Positions 1 through 11,149 of a stretch of 44,085 nt of DNA are shown here, piece after piece. Within the stretch, counting starts at the first letter, position 1. Each line of letters opens with the position of its first letter. The notes beneath the pieces are model-generated. The model made no database searches. It worked only from the letters and a program-made list of their open reading frames with translations, and was not told the origin of the DNA. The position numbers were made by a program, and so were the translations under genes. The DNA comes from an uncultured Bacilli bacterium (GTDB lineage Bacteria; Bacillota_I; Bacilli_A; RF39; UBA660), in the NCBI GenBank assembly GCA_947628095.1, contig CANQYO010000005.1, positions 1 to 44,085 of the forward strand, read 5' to 3'.

Positions 1-74
1 ACTTTTTTATACTAGGTAGATAAGCAGAAAAGAACTTTTTTAAGAAAAGTGTGACATATGATTGATTTCTCTAG

Positions 75-404
75 ATTGATAATACTAAAAATTTTCTTGA
101 CTATATTGATAATTTAATTAATCAAACTAAAGCTTTAAATATACAAGAATTACGTTTATTAGAAGCTTATCTTAATTTAGCCTCTGAAAATAACTGTAAT
201 TTAATTTTAAATTATTATATATGGGCACTTGCTAATTTTGATTTTGAAGTTATAGTTAGAGATTACTATGATTTAAAATTTATGGATAGAGAAGATTTAA
301 ATGATATTTTAACATTAATTAATATGGAAGAATGTGATACTAATACTAAGTGTCAAAAATTATTTGATACATTAGAAGAAGATTTAAAAGTAAGAGGTAA
401 ATAA
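75..404 (+). pseudogene. Open frame lacking a usable start (N-terminally truncated or frameshifted); unknown protein
   Basis: Frame reads IDNTKNFLDYIDNLINQTKALNIQELRLLEAYLNLASENNCNLILNYYIWALANFDFEV...KVRGK, ending TAA at 402-404 and overlapping the next ATG (TAATG). In-frame stops TGA (63-65) and TAG (72-74) lie directly upstream, with no ATG/GTG/TTG near the start. Confidence 0.5.
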
Positions 405-772
405 TGTTAAAAGATGCAAATAGAAAAAAAGAACTTGAAATTAGTATTCGTGGAATGATTAACCCAAATTTATATTTTCAATTTGAAAGTTTAATTGCTG
501 AAGAAGATACAACTTTAAAAGATTTAGAAGACATGTATAAATATATGCAAATGGATATTGAAAGCTTTACTTTATATGTTGATAAATTATTAAATGAATT
601 AATAACAAGAGAATATGATAATTTCGATGATGCTTATTTCGTTTATCAAAATATATCAGTTCTATTCTTAGCAAGATATTTTATTAATGATGAAGTTAAT
701 TATTTGCGTTTAGCAAGTTATGCTACTTATCTTCAAGAAGATGTTTTAAAAGAACTTCAAGAGACAAAATAA
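404..772 (+). CDS. Hypothetical protein (122 aa)
   Basis: ORF translationally coupled (TAATG) to the preceding open frame; followed by a hairpin plus T-tract. Confidence 0.7.
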   Translation: MLKDANRKKELEISIRGMINPNLYFQFESLIAEEDTTLKDLEDMYKYMQMDIESFTLYVDKLLNELITREYDNFDDAYFVYQNISVLFLARYFINDEVNYLRLASYATYLQEDVLKELQETK

Positions 773-773
773 A

Positions 774-3022
<2,249 letters not shown>

Positions 3023-3132
3023 ATTCTATCAATTAATTATATAGAAAAAAAGTATAAAAATTCCTATCTTTAAGTGATAAGTTATGTTAAAATAAAATTA
3101 AGATGTTAATTTAAAATTAAATGGAGGTAGAA

Positions 3133-3393
3133 ATGGAAGTATTTAATTATAAACCAAAGGGAGTTTGTTCAACAAATATGAAATTAACAATTGATGGAGA
3201 TACTTTAGTTGATATTGAAGTTACTAATGGTTGTGAAGGAAATTTAAAGGGAATTAGAAGTTTAGTTAAAGGTATGAAATTAACTGATATTATTGAAAAA
3301 CTTGAAGGTATAGATTGTCATATGCGAGGAACATCTTGTCCTGACCAAATAGCAACTGCTATTAAAGAATATTTAGGAGTTTTAACTAAATGA
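3133..3393 (+). CDS. TSCPD-domain protein (TIGR03905-like)
   Basis: GVCSTNMKLTIDGDTLVDIEVTNGCEGNLKGIRSLVKGM...CHMRGTSCPDQIATAI. The listed ATG at 3121 overlaps the GGAGG RBS, so the start is probably 3133. Confidence 0.8.
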   Translation: MEVFNYKPKGVCSTNMKLTIDGDTLVDIEVTNGCEGNLKGIRSLVKGMKLTDIIEKLEGIDCHMRGTSCPDQIATAIKEYLGVLTK

Positions 3394-3962
3394 AAATAAT
3401 TTTGGCCTCTAAATCACCTAGAAGATGTGAATTATTAAAAAAATTAGGTTATGATTTTCTTGTTGTAGCAAGTGGGAGAGAAGAAATATTTAGTCCTAAT
3501 TTAGAACCACTTGAAAATTGTCAAAAGGTAAGTTTAAATAAAGCCCTTGATGTAATGGAAAAAACTGAAGGTGATAGGATAATTATTAGTTCAGATACCA
3601 TTGTTTTAAAAGGCAATGTGATTTATGGTAAACCTAAAAATCGAATAGATGCTTATAATATGCTTAAAAGTTTAAGTGGAAAAACACATGAAGTAATAAC
3701 AGCTTTAACGGTTTTAAAAATTATTAACAATAAAGTGGAAAAAATAGAAGATTATTCTAAGACGTTAATTACAATTGATGTTCTATCAACTAATGAAATA
3801 AATAATTATTTAGATACTAATGAGCCTTATGATAAAGCTGGAGCTTATGCAATTCAAGGTTTGTTTTCTAAACATATTGTAAAAATTGAGGGAGATTATT
3901 ATGCAACTGTAGGACTTCCAATAAATAAACTTTATAATATTTTAAAAAAGATAGATTTATAG
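3390..3962 (+). CDS. maf: Maf-like nucleotide pyrophosphatase
   Basis: MKIILASKSPRRCELLKKLG; SSDTIV; KPKNRIDAYNMLKSLSGKTHEVITA; EPYDKAGAYAIQG. Confidence 0.95.
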   Translation: MKIILASKSPRRCELLKKLGYDFLVVASGREEIFSPNLEPLENCQKVSLNKALDVMEKTEGDRIIISSDTIVLKGNVIYGKPKNRIDAYNMLKSLSGKTHEVITALTVLKIINNKVEKIEDYSKTLITIDVLSTNEINNYLDTNEPYDKAGAYAIQGLFSKHIVKIEGDYYATVGLPINKLYNILKKIDL

Positions 3963-3995
3963 TTATATATAATAAAAAATAAGGAGATAATAAAT

Positions 3996-5216
3996 ATGGA
4001 CAAAAAATTAAAAGAAGCCTTAAAGCTAGAAGAAAAAAGGCAAAGTGAAAATATAGAACTTATTGCTTCTGAAAATTATACTTCAAAGGCAGTAAGAGAA
4101 TTACAAGGAAGCATTTTAACTAATAAATATGCTGAAGGTTATAGTGGAAAAAGATATTATGGTGGATGTGAATATATTGATATTTTTGAAAATTTAGCAA
4201 TTGAATATGCAACAAAGCTTTTTGGTGTTAAATATGCTAATGTTCAACCTCATTCAGGAAGTAGTGCTAATATGGCAGTTTACAGAGCTCTTTTAAATCA
4301 TAAAGATAAAGTGATGGGTATGAATTTACAAGATGGTGGACATTTAACTCATGGTTATGCTCTTAATTTTAGTGGTATAGATTATGATATAGTTGATTAT
4401 AAATTAAATCCTGAAACAGAAATGTTAGATTATGACGAAATAGAAAAAATAGCTTTAAAAGAAAAACCTAAAATGATTATAGCTGGAGCTAGTGCTTATC
4501 CAAGAAAGATAGATTTTAAAAGATTTCGAGAAATTGCTGATAAAGTAGGAGCGTATTTAATGGTAGATATGGCTCATATAGCTGGTCTTGTAGCAACTGG
4601 TTTGCATGAAAATCCATGTTTATATGCTGATGTTGTAACTTCAACTACTCATAAAACTTTAAGAGGACCAAGAGGTGGTTTAATTTTAACTAATGACCCT
4701 GAAATTGCTAAAAAAATTGATAAAGTAATTTTCCCAGGTATTCAAGGTGGACCACTTATGCATGTAATAGGGGGTAAGGCAGAATGTTTTTATGAAGCTT
4801 TGCAACCGGAATTTAAAACCTATATGGAACAAGTTTTAAAAAATATAAAAGCTTTAAGTGAAGAGTTAAAAAGTCGTGGTGTAAAGATAATTTCGGGTGG
4901 AACTGATAATCATTTAATTTTAGTAGATGTTTATAATACTTTTAACTTAACTGGTAAAGAATGTGAAAAAATTCTTGATAAAATTCATATTACTGTTAAT
5001 AAAAATTCTATTCCAGGAGATACCCAATCAGCTTTTAAAACAAGTGGTATTCGTATAGGTTCTCCGGCTATGACAACTCGTGGTTTTAAAGAAGATGATT
5101 TTAGACTAGTTGGAGAAATTATTTACAATGTCCTTTCAAATCCTGAAGATGAAGAACTTTTAAAAAGAGAAGAAGCAAGAGTTTTAGAATTAACTAAGAA
5201 ATATCCTTTGATTTGA
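3996..5216 (+). CDS. glyA: Serine hydroxymethyltransferase
   Basis: [58 protein letters not shown]. Confidence 0.98.
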   Translation: MDKKLKEALKLEEKRQSENIELIASENYTSKAVRELQGSILTNKYAEGYSGKRYYGGCEYIDIFENLAIEYATKLFGVKYANVQPHSGSSANMAVYRALLNHKDKVMGMNLQDGGHLTHGYALNFSGIDYDIVDYKLNPETEMLDYDEIEKIALKEKPKMIIAGASAYPRKIDFKRFREIADKVGAYLMVDMAHIAGLVATGLHENPCLYADVVTSTTHKTLRGPRGGLILTNDPEIAKKIDKVIFPGIQGGPLMHVIGGKAECFYEALQPEFKTYMEQVLKNIKALSEELKSRGVKIISGGTDNHLILVDVYNTFNLTGKECEKILDKIHITVNKNSIPGDTQSAFKTSGIRIGSPAMTTRGFKEDDFRLVGEIIYNVLSNPEDEELLKREEARVLELTKKYPLI

Positions 5217-5278
5217 TATTTCTTTTTTGTCATTTTAAAGTCATTTTAAGAATATATACTTAATTCATGGAGGAATTT

Positions 5279-5965
5279 ATGGAAATATTAAAAGTTTCTA
5301 ATTTAACTAAGTATTATGGTAAGGGGGATGCCTTAGTAAAAGCAATAGATAATGTATCTTTTAGTGTAGAAAAAGGAGAATTTGTAGCTATTGTGGGAGC
5401 TAGTGGAAGTGGTAAATCAACCCTTATGCATTTAATAGGAGGAGTAGACAAGCCAACTAGTGGAAAAGTTTATATAGATAATCAAGATATTTATAGTATG
5501 AAAGATGATGCTTTATGTATTTTTAGAAGAAGACAAATTGGTCTTATTTATCAATTTTATAATTTAATTCCTATTTTAAATGTTAAAGAAAATATAACTT
5601 TAACTAGTAATTTAGATAACCATAAAGTAAGTAAAGAAAAGCTTATGGAGATTATAAAATTACTTGGACTTCAAGATAGATTAGAACATTTACCTAATCA
5701 ATTATCTGGAGGAGAACAACAAAGAACTTCAATTGGAAGAGCTTTAATAACTAGTCCGGCTTTAATATTAGCAGATGAACCAACGGGAAACTTAGATAGT
5801 AAAGCTAGTTTAGAAATTATGGAATTATTGAAATTATCTAATCGAAAATATAAACAAACTATAATCATGATAACTCATAATTTAGAATTAGCTCGTGAAG
5901 CTGATAGAATTATTAAACTTGAAGATGGTAAAATAGTTGAGGATACGAATGAAGACATTAAATAA
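5279..5965 (+). CDS. ABC transporter ATP-binding protein (LolD/MacB/BceA type)
   Basis: Walker A GASGSGKST, signature LSGGEQQR, Walker B LILADEPTGNLD. The first ATG (5267) overlaps the GGAGG RBS; start 5279 is more likely. Confidence 0.93.
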   Translation: MEILKVSNLTKYYGKGDALVKAIDNVSFSVEKGEFVAIVGASGSGKSTLMHLIGGVDKPTSGKVYIDNQDIYSMKDDALCIFRRRQIGLIYQFYNLIPILNVKENITLTSNLDNHKVSKEKLMEIIKLLGLQDRLEHLPNQLSGGEQQRTSIGRALITSPALILADEPTGNLDSKASLEIMELLKLSNRKYKQTIIMITHNLELAREADRIIKLEDGKIVEDTNEDIK

Positions 5966-8465
5966 TATTACTTTTAAAAATTTACTTTTAAATAAAAAAA
6001 GAACTATTGTTACAATTATAGGAATAATTTTATCGGTTTCATTGATTTCTGCGGTTGGTAGTATGTTTGTTAATTTTCGAAAAGTTTTAATTGATGAAGC
6101 AATTTATAGTAATGGTTATTATCATGTTAGTATTGAAAATGATAGTAAAAATTTAAATGTTTTAGCTAAAAATCGTAATTTTAAAAAAATTGATACTTTT
6201 TATGAAATTGGGTATTCAAGATTAGAAAAATCTCAAAATGAATATAAACCTTATTTAAAATTATATTCTTTAAATACTCCTAATGATTTTAAAAATTATA
6301 CTAAATTAATTGAAGGAAGATATCCAGCTAATGAAAGTGAAGTTGTTATTTCTAATCATATTATGACTAATGGACATGTTGCTCTAAAAATAGGAGATAA
6401 TGTAACACTTAATTTAGGAAGTCGTTATGCTTGTGAAAAAAAGATTGAAGAAGAATATTATTTACCATATAATTCTCAATTTGATGATAATGAAAATGAA
6501 ATTTGTGATATGGAAAATATTGAAGTAGAAGAAACGAAAGAATTTAAGATTGTTGGAATTATTGAAAGACCTAATTATAGTTTAGAAAGTTATAGTGAAG
6601 CTGGTTATACGGTTTTAACAACTGGTTTAGTTAATAACAAAACTAAGAATTTTATAACTTTAAAAAATCCTAAAAAATATTCTGAAATTGCAGATTATTT
6701 AGACTATTCAGAGTTTAAAATTAATTATAATAATGAGCTTTTAAGATGGGAAGTATTTAAATTTAGTAATAGTACAGTAAATTTATTATTGACGATTGTT
6801 TCTTTTGTAATTTTAATAATTATCTTGACTAGTGTTTTTTGTATTCGTAATTCATTCGCCATATCAACTCTTGAAAAAACTAAAATGTTTGGTATGTTAA
6901 GAAGTTTAGGAGCAACTAAAAAACAAATTCGTTATCAAGTATTTAAGGAAGCTTTTTATTTATCTTTGATTGGTATTCCTTTAGGAATTTTCTTTGGTAA
7001 TTTAGCATCATTTGTTTTAGTAGCTATTTTAAATAAGAATTTAAATGCTTTTAATTTAAATGTTGAATTTACTTATAAATTTTCATTTCTTGTTACAATT
7101 ATTTCTTTAATTCTTGGAATAATAACAATTTATTTTTCAGCCTCTAAAAGTGCTAAAAAAGCTAGTCGAATTTCTCCAATTGATGCGATTAGAAATCATG
7201 ATGATATAAAAATATCAAGTAAAAAATTAAAAACTCCTTGGTTTATTTCTCGAATATTTAAAACAGGAGGAGTATTAGCATATAAAAATTTAAAAAGAAG
7301 TAAAAAGAAATATCGAACAACAGTTATTTCAATAGTAGTTTCGATTGTTATCTTTTTATCAATGTCAACGTTTATTAAATATACTTTTTCTTATTCTATG
7401 TTTTATTATGAAGAAAAAGATTATGATATTTTTGTTTCTTTACATAATAAAGATGATGATGTAGTTTCTAATATTTTAAGTATTCCAGAAATTACAGATT
7501 ATAGTTTAATTTATGAAATTAATTCTTATATGGAAATAAATGATACTAATAAAATAAGTTCCTTTGGTAAAAAGATATTTGATGTAAGTGGAGATACTTT
7601 AAAAAGTATAAATATCGTTACTTTAGATAATCATTCTTTTAAAAGATATTTAAAAAAATTAGGTTTAGATTATAATACTTATAAAGATAAAGCTATACTT
7701 CAAGATACTTATACTTATGTTACAGATAAAAAAGTCGAGAAAAAACGTTTATATACATATCAAAAAGGTGATGTGATAGAAGGTAAATTGGTAACTCATT
7801 ATTATGATGATTCTAAAAGAAGTGAAAAAAAATATGATTTAGAAATTGGTTATATTGCTAATAATAATCCTATTGGTCTTTCAAATTATCAAACTTTATT
7901 AATTCTTAATGCTACTTATTATAAAGAAGCAGATTTAAAAAATGATAGTCTTTATTTAAATGCTAACGATACTTCAAAAGTAACTCAAGAATTAGATAAA
8001 TTAAATGTTAATTATACTGATTATAAAAAAGAAGCTGAAGATAGTAAGTCTATGATGATAATTATTTCTATTTTCTTATATGGTTTTATTACAGTTATAA
8101 CTTTAATTGGAATAACTAATATTTTTAATACGATTACAGCCAATATGGCTTTAAGACAAAAAGAATTTATGGTTTTAAAAAGTCTTGGTATGACTAAAAA
8201 AGAATTTAATCGAATGATTAATTTGGAAACGATATTTTATTCATTCAAAAGTCTTTTCTTTGGAATTACTTTAGGACTTATTAGTTCATATTTTATTTAT
8301 TATATTTTTAGAGATAATTATGATATTGGATTTAGTATTCCTTATAAAGAAATAATTTTATGTATAATCTTTGTAATTTTACTTGTCTTTGTTATTATGC
8401 AATTTATGGTAAGAAAAATTAATAAACAAAATATTATAGAAACCATTAGAAAAGAAAATATTTAA
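5949..8465 (+). CDS. FtsX-family ABC transporter permease (MacB/Bce-like)
   Basis: About 838 aa, TM-ECD-3TM architecture repeated twice, FtsX-type 'KMFGMLRSLGATKKQIRYQVFKEAF' and 'MVLKSLGMTKKEFNRMINLE'. Probable start is ATG 5949, overlapping the ATPase gene. Confidence 0.88.
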   Translation: MKTLNNITFKNLLLNKKRTIVTIIGIILSVSLISAVGSMFVNFRKVLIDEAIYSNGYYHVSIENDSKNLNVLAKNRNFKKIDTFYEIGYSRLEKSQNEYKPYLKLYSLNTPNDFKNYTKLIEGRYPANESEVVISNHIMTNGHVALKIGDNVTLNLGSRYACEKKIEEEYYLPYNSQFDDNENEICDMENIEVEETKEFKIVGIIERPNYSLESYSEAGYTVLTTGLVNNKTKNFITLKNPKKYSEIADYLDYSEFKINYNNELLRWEVFKFSNSTVNLLLTIVSFVILIIILTSVFCIRNSFAISTLEKTKMFGMLRSLGATKKQIRYQVFKEAFYLSLIGIPLGIFFGNLASFVLVAILNKNLNAFNLNVEFTYKFSFLVTIISLILGIITIYFSASKSAKKASRISPIDAIRNHDDIKISSKKLKTPWFISRIFKTGGVLAYKNLKRSKKKYRTTVISIVVSIVIFLSMSTFIKYTFSYSMFYYEEKDYDIFVSLHNKDDDVVSNILSIPEITDYSLIYEINSYMEINDTNKISSFGKKIFDVSGDTLKSINIVTLDNHSFKRYLKKLGLDYNTYKDKAILQDTYTYVTDKKVEKKRLYTYQKGDVIEGKLVTHYYDDSKRSEKKYDLEIGYIANNNPIGLSNYQTLLILNATYYKEADLKNDSLYLNANDTSKVTQELDKLNVNYTDYKKEAEDSKSMMIIISIFLYGFITVITLIGITNIFNTITANMALRQKEFMVLKSLGMTKKEFNRMINLETIFYSFKSLFFGITLGLISSYFIYYIFRDNYDIGFSIPYKEIILCIIFVILLVFVIMQFMVRKINKQNIIETIRKENI

Positions 8466-8507
8466 GTTTAAAAACTAATATATGTAAATATTATATTAGT
8501 TTTTTGA
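8466..8507 (+). terminator. Intrinsic terminator after the ABC permease
   Basis: AAAAACTAATATATGTAAATATTATATTAGTTTTTT hairpin plus T-tract. Confidence 0.6.
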
Positions 8508-8542
8508 ACTTTATGTTAAAATAAAAACTTATGAGAGGGTTT

Positions 8543-9184
8543 ATGAAAATATTATTAATTGAAGATAATAATGATATAAAAGAAGTATTAACTTATACTT
8601 TAGAAAAAGAAAACTATCAAGTTTTTAGTGTTTCAAGTATTAAAGAAACTAAAAAAATTCTTGATAATCAAAAATTTGATTTGTTGATTATAGATGTTAA
8701 TTTACCAGATGGTTCGGGTTTTAATCTTTATGAAGACATTAAAGAATTGAACATTAAAGCAATATTTTTAACAGCAAGAGATTTGGAATCTGATATTGTT
8801 TATGGTTTTAAACTTGGAATAGATGATTATATAACTAAACCTTTTTTAAAAGGAGAATTACTAGCAAGAATTAATAAAATTTTAAAAAATCAAAATAAAA
8901 TAATTAAAATTAAAGATATTAAAATAGATTATGATAAAATGAGTGTTTTTAAAGAAGATAAGGAAATAACACTTACAACTTTAGAATATAAATTGTTACT
9001 TTTATTAGTTGAAAATATTAATAAAGTTGTAACAAGAGATTATATAATTGATAAAATTTATGAATTAACAGGAAATGATATATATGATAATACAGTGAGT
9101 GTTTATATTAAAAGATTAAGAGAAAAATTAGATACCGATATTATTAAAACAATAAAAGGAGTGGGGTATAGAATTGATGAATAA
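8543..9184 (+). CDS. OmpR-family response regulator
   Basis: Receiver MKILLIEDNNDI...LLIIDVNLPDGSG...TARD...DYITKPF plus winged-helix C-terminal domain. The listed 8531 ATG precedes the RBS. Confidence 0.92.
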   Translation: MKILLIEDNNDIKEVLTYTLEKENYQVFSVSSIKETKKILDNQKFDLLIIDVNLPDGSGFNLYEDIKELNIKAIFLTARDLESDIVYGFKLGIDDYITKPFLKGELLARINKILKNQNKIIKIKDIKIDYDKMSVFKEDKEITLTTLEYKLLLLLVENINKVVTRDYIIDKIYELTGNDIYDNTVSVYIKRLREKLDTDIIKTIKGVGYRIDE

Positions 9185-10370
9185 AAAATTTATTATAATA
9201 AATATTTTTATAGTTTTTTTGTTTTTATTGATTTTTTTAGGCTTTAATATTTTAGAATTTTCATTTTATAATCAAAATAATAATTTATTTTTGAATAATC
9301 TAGTTGGAAAAGTTTTAGAAAAAAATCCTAATGTAACTAGAGAAGAAATTATTGATTTATTAAATACTAAAAATTTAAGTGATACTAATATATTAAAAGA
9401 ATATGGTATTAATTTAGAGAATGATAGTTTAGTTTATCAAAATGAAAAGATAATTAAAATAAGTTTAATTATTAATATTTTTTTAATTATATTATTAATT
9501 AGCATTATATTCTTCTTATTTTATCTTTATAATAAAAAAAGAAAAAAGAAATTAAAAGAAATAGAAGCTTATTTAGAAAATATTAATTTAGGAAATTATA
9601 AATTAGATATTGATACTAATACCGAAGAAGATTTATCAATTTTAAAGAATGAAATATATAAAATAACTGTGATGTTAAAAGAAAATGCTTTGATTATGAA
9701 AAATGATAAATTACTTTTAAAATCATCACTTGAAGATTTATCACATCAATTAAAAACACCTTTAACATCAATTATTTTAAAATTAGATAATATTTCAGAA
9801 GCTAATTTAGAAGTTAAAGAAAGAAAATATGTTAAGGATATCAAAAGGGAGATTCAAAATATTAATTTTTTAATTAATAATTTACTTAAGTTATCAAAAT
9901 TTGATGCTAATACAATTGAATTTATAAATACTAAGTTTAAACTTAAAGATTTAATTATAGAAAGTATTAAAAATGTAGAGATTTTAGCTGATTTAAAAAA
10001 TATTGAAATTATTGTTAGTGGTAATTTAGAAAATACAATGATAGGAGATTTTAAATGGCAAATTGAAAGTTTAACTAATATTTTAAAAAATTGTATTGAA
10101 TATTCTAAAGAAAATTCTAAAATTGAAATAATGCATGAAGAAAATAAATTATATTCTAAAATTATTGTTAAAGATTATGGAAATGGAATGACACATTTTG
10201 AAGCAAAACATATTTTTGATAGATTTTATAAAGGAAAAAATTCTAATAGTGATAGTGTTGGAATTGGACTTTCTTTAGCTAAGACAATAATTGAACATAA
10301 TAATGGTTATATAAAAGTAAATTCCAAAATAGGAGTAGGTACAACTTTTATTATTAAATATGTAAAATAA
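9177..10370 (+). CDS. Sensor histidine kinase
   Basis: Two N-terminal TMs; H-box SLEDLSHQLKTPLTSI; N-box NILKNCIEYS; GNGM, GIGLSLAKTIIE and GVGTTFIIKY. Confidence 0.92.
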   Translation: MNKKFIIINIFIVFLFLLIFLGFNILEFSFYNQNNNLFLNNLVGKVLEKNPNVTREEIIDLLNTKNLSDTNILKEYGINLENDSLVYQNEKIIKISLIINIFLIILLISIIFFLFYLYNKKRKKKLKEIEAYLENINLGNYKLDIDTNTEEDLSILKNEIYKITVMLKENALIMKNDKLLLKSSLEDLSHQLKTPLTSIILKLDNISEANLEVKERKYVKDIKREIQNINFLINNLLKLSKFDANTIEFINTKFKLKDLIIESIKNVEILADLKNIEIIVSGNLENTMIGDFKWQIESLTNILKNCIEYSKENSKIEIMHEENKLYSKIIVKDYGNGMTHFEAKHIFDRFYKGKNSNSDSVGIGLSLAKTIIEHNNGYIKVNSKIGVGTTFIIKYVK

Positions 10371-10401
10371 AATCACTTAGAAATTATTTAAAGTGATTTT
10401 T
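10371..10401 (+). terminator. Intrinsic terminator after the histidine kinase
   Basis: AAATCACTTAGAAATTATTTAAAGTGATTTTTTTA hairpin. Confidence 0.75.
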
Positions 10402-10417
10402 TTAATGTAAAAAGTTA

Positions 10418-10446
10418 TTGTAAGAAAAAAATAGTTATGATATAAT
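10418..10446 (+). promoter_or_regulatory. SigA-type promoter of the pilus-like cluster
   Basis: TTGTAA, 17-bp spacer, TATAAT, upstream of the ORF at 10475. Confidence 0.65.
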
Positions 10447-10474
10447 TCTATATGATAATAGGAGAAATAATAAT

Positions 10475-11140
10475 ATGAAGAAGATAGTAAAAGTATTAAC
10501 AATATTGCTTTTGGGACTAAGTTTAAAAAATGTAAATGCTGATTCTTTATGTGAAACATCAGAATTAAAAAGATTAAAAGAACTTGCTAATAATGTACAG
10601 TTTAAAACTAAATATGAGGTAGTAAGTACTGATGAAGAATATAAAGAAATTATTGTAAAATATGATATTGAAATAGTTAATTTTGATGAAGATTTAAGAA
10701 TTGAATATAAAAGTCAATATGATGATGATTCGGTATCCATAAAATCAGATACTACTAATATTAGTGGAATAAACCCAGGAAAAATAACTTTTAAAATATA
10801 TGCTTGGACAACTAATTTGTGTGTTGATGAATATTTAAGAACTGTAACAATAAATTTGGAAAATTTAAATTCTTATTATTATTTTAATAAAGAGAAATGT
10901 GACCAAAATCCTGATTTTAAATATTGTAAAGAGTTTTTAGATACTACAGGAGCAGATTTTGACGAAATTGATAAAGAATTTGAAGAATATTTAAATCCTT
11001 CAGCTAAAGATGTTGTTGATAAAGTTATAAAAGGTAATATTCCATGGTATTTTTATGTTGGTGGTGGAGTATTAGTTGTTGGAATTATAGGTACAGTTAT
11101 ATTTATAGTAACTAAGAAAAGAAAAAAAGACGATTTATAA
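10475..11140 (+). CDS. Secreted, C-terminally membrane-anchored surface protein
   Basis: N-terminal signal peptide (MKKIVKVLTILLLGLSLKNVNA), C-terminal TM (YFYVGGGVLVVGIIGTVIFIVTKKRKK), four Cys in the mature region. Confidence 0.75.
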   Translation: MKKIVKVLTILLLGLSLKNVNADSLCETSELKRLKELANNVQFKTKYEVVSTDEEYKEIIVKYDIEIVNFDEDLRIEYKSQYDDDSVSIKSDTTNISGINPGKITFKIYAWTTNLCVDEYLRTVTINLENLNSYYYFNKEKCDQNPDFKYCKEFLDTTGADFDEIDKEFEEYLNPSAKDVVDKVIKGNIPWYFYVGGGVLVVGIIGTVIFIVTKKRKKDDL

Positions 11141-11149
11141 GAGGTGTTT

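Noticed and set aside
3023-3132. yybP-ykoY manganese riboswitch upstream of the mntP-like gene
   Set aside because: The region is simple AT-rich sequence without recognisable conserved riboswitch elements.
5279-10370. ABC transporter plus two-component system as a novel defence system
   Set aside because: Layout (ATPase, FtsX permease, response regulator, histidine kinase) is the familiar Bce/Vra-like antimicrobial-peptide sensing and resistance type; nothing unusual was identified.
10377-10559. ORF-track 60-aa minus-strand ORF
   Set aside because: Overlaps a terminator, a promoter and the start of the 10475 gene; shadow ORF.
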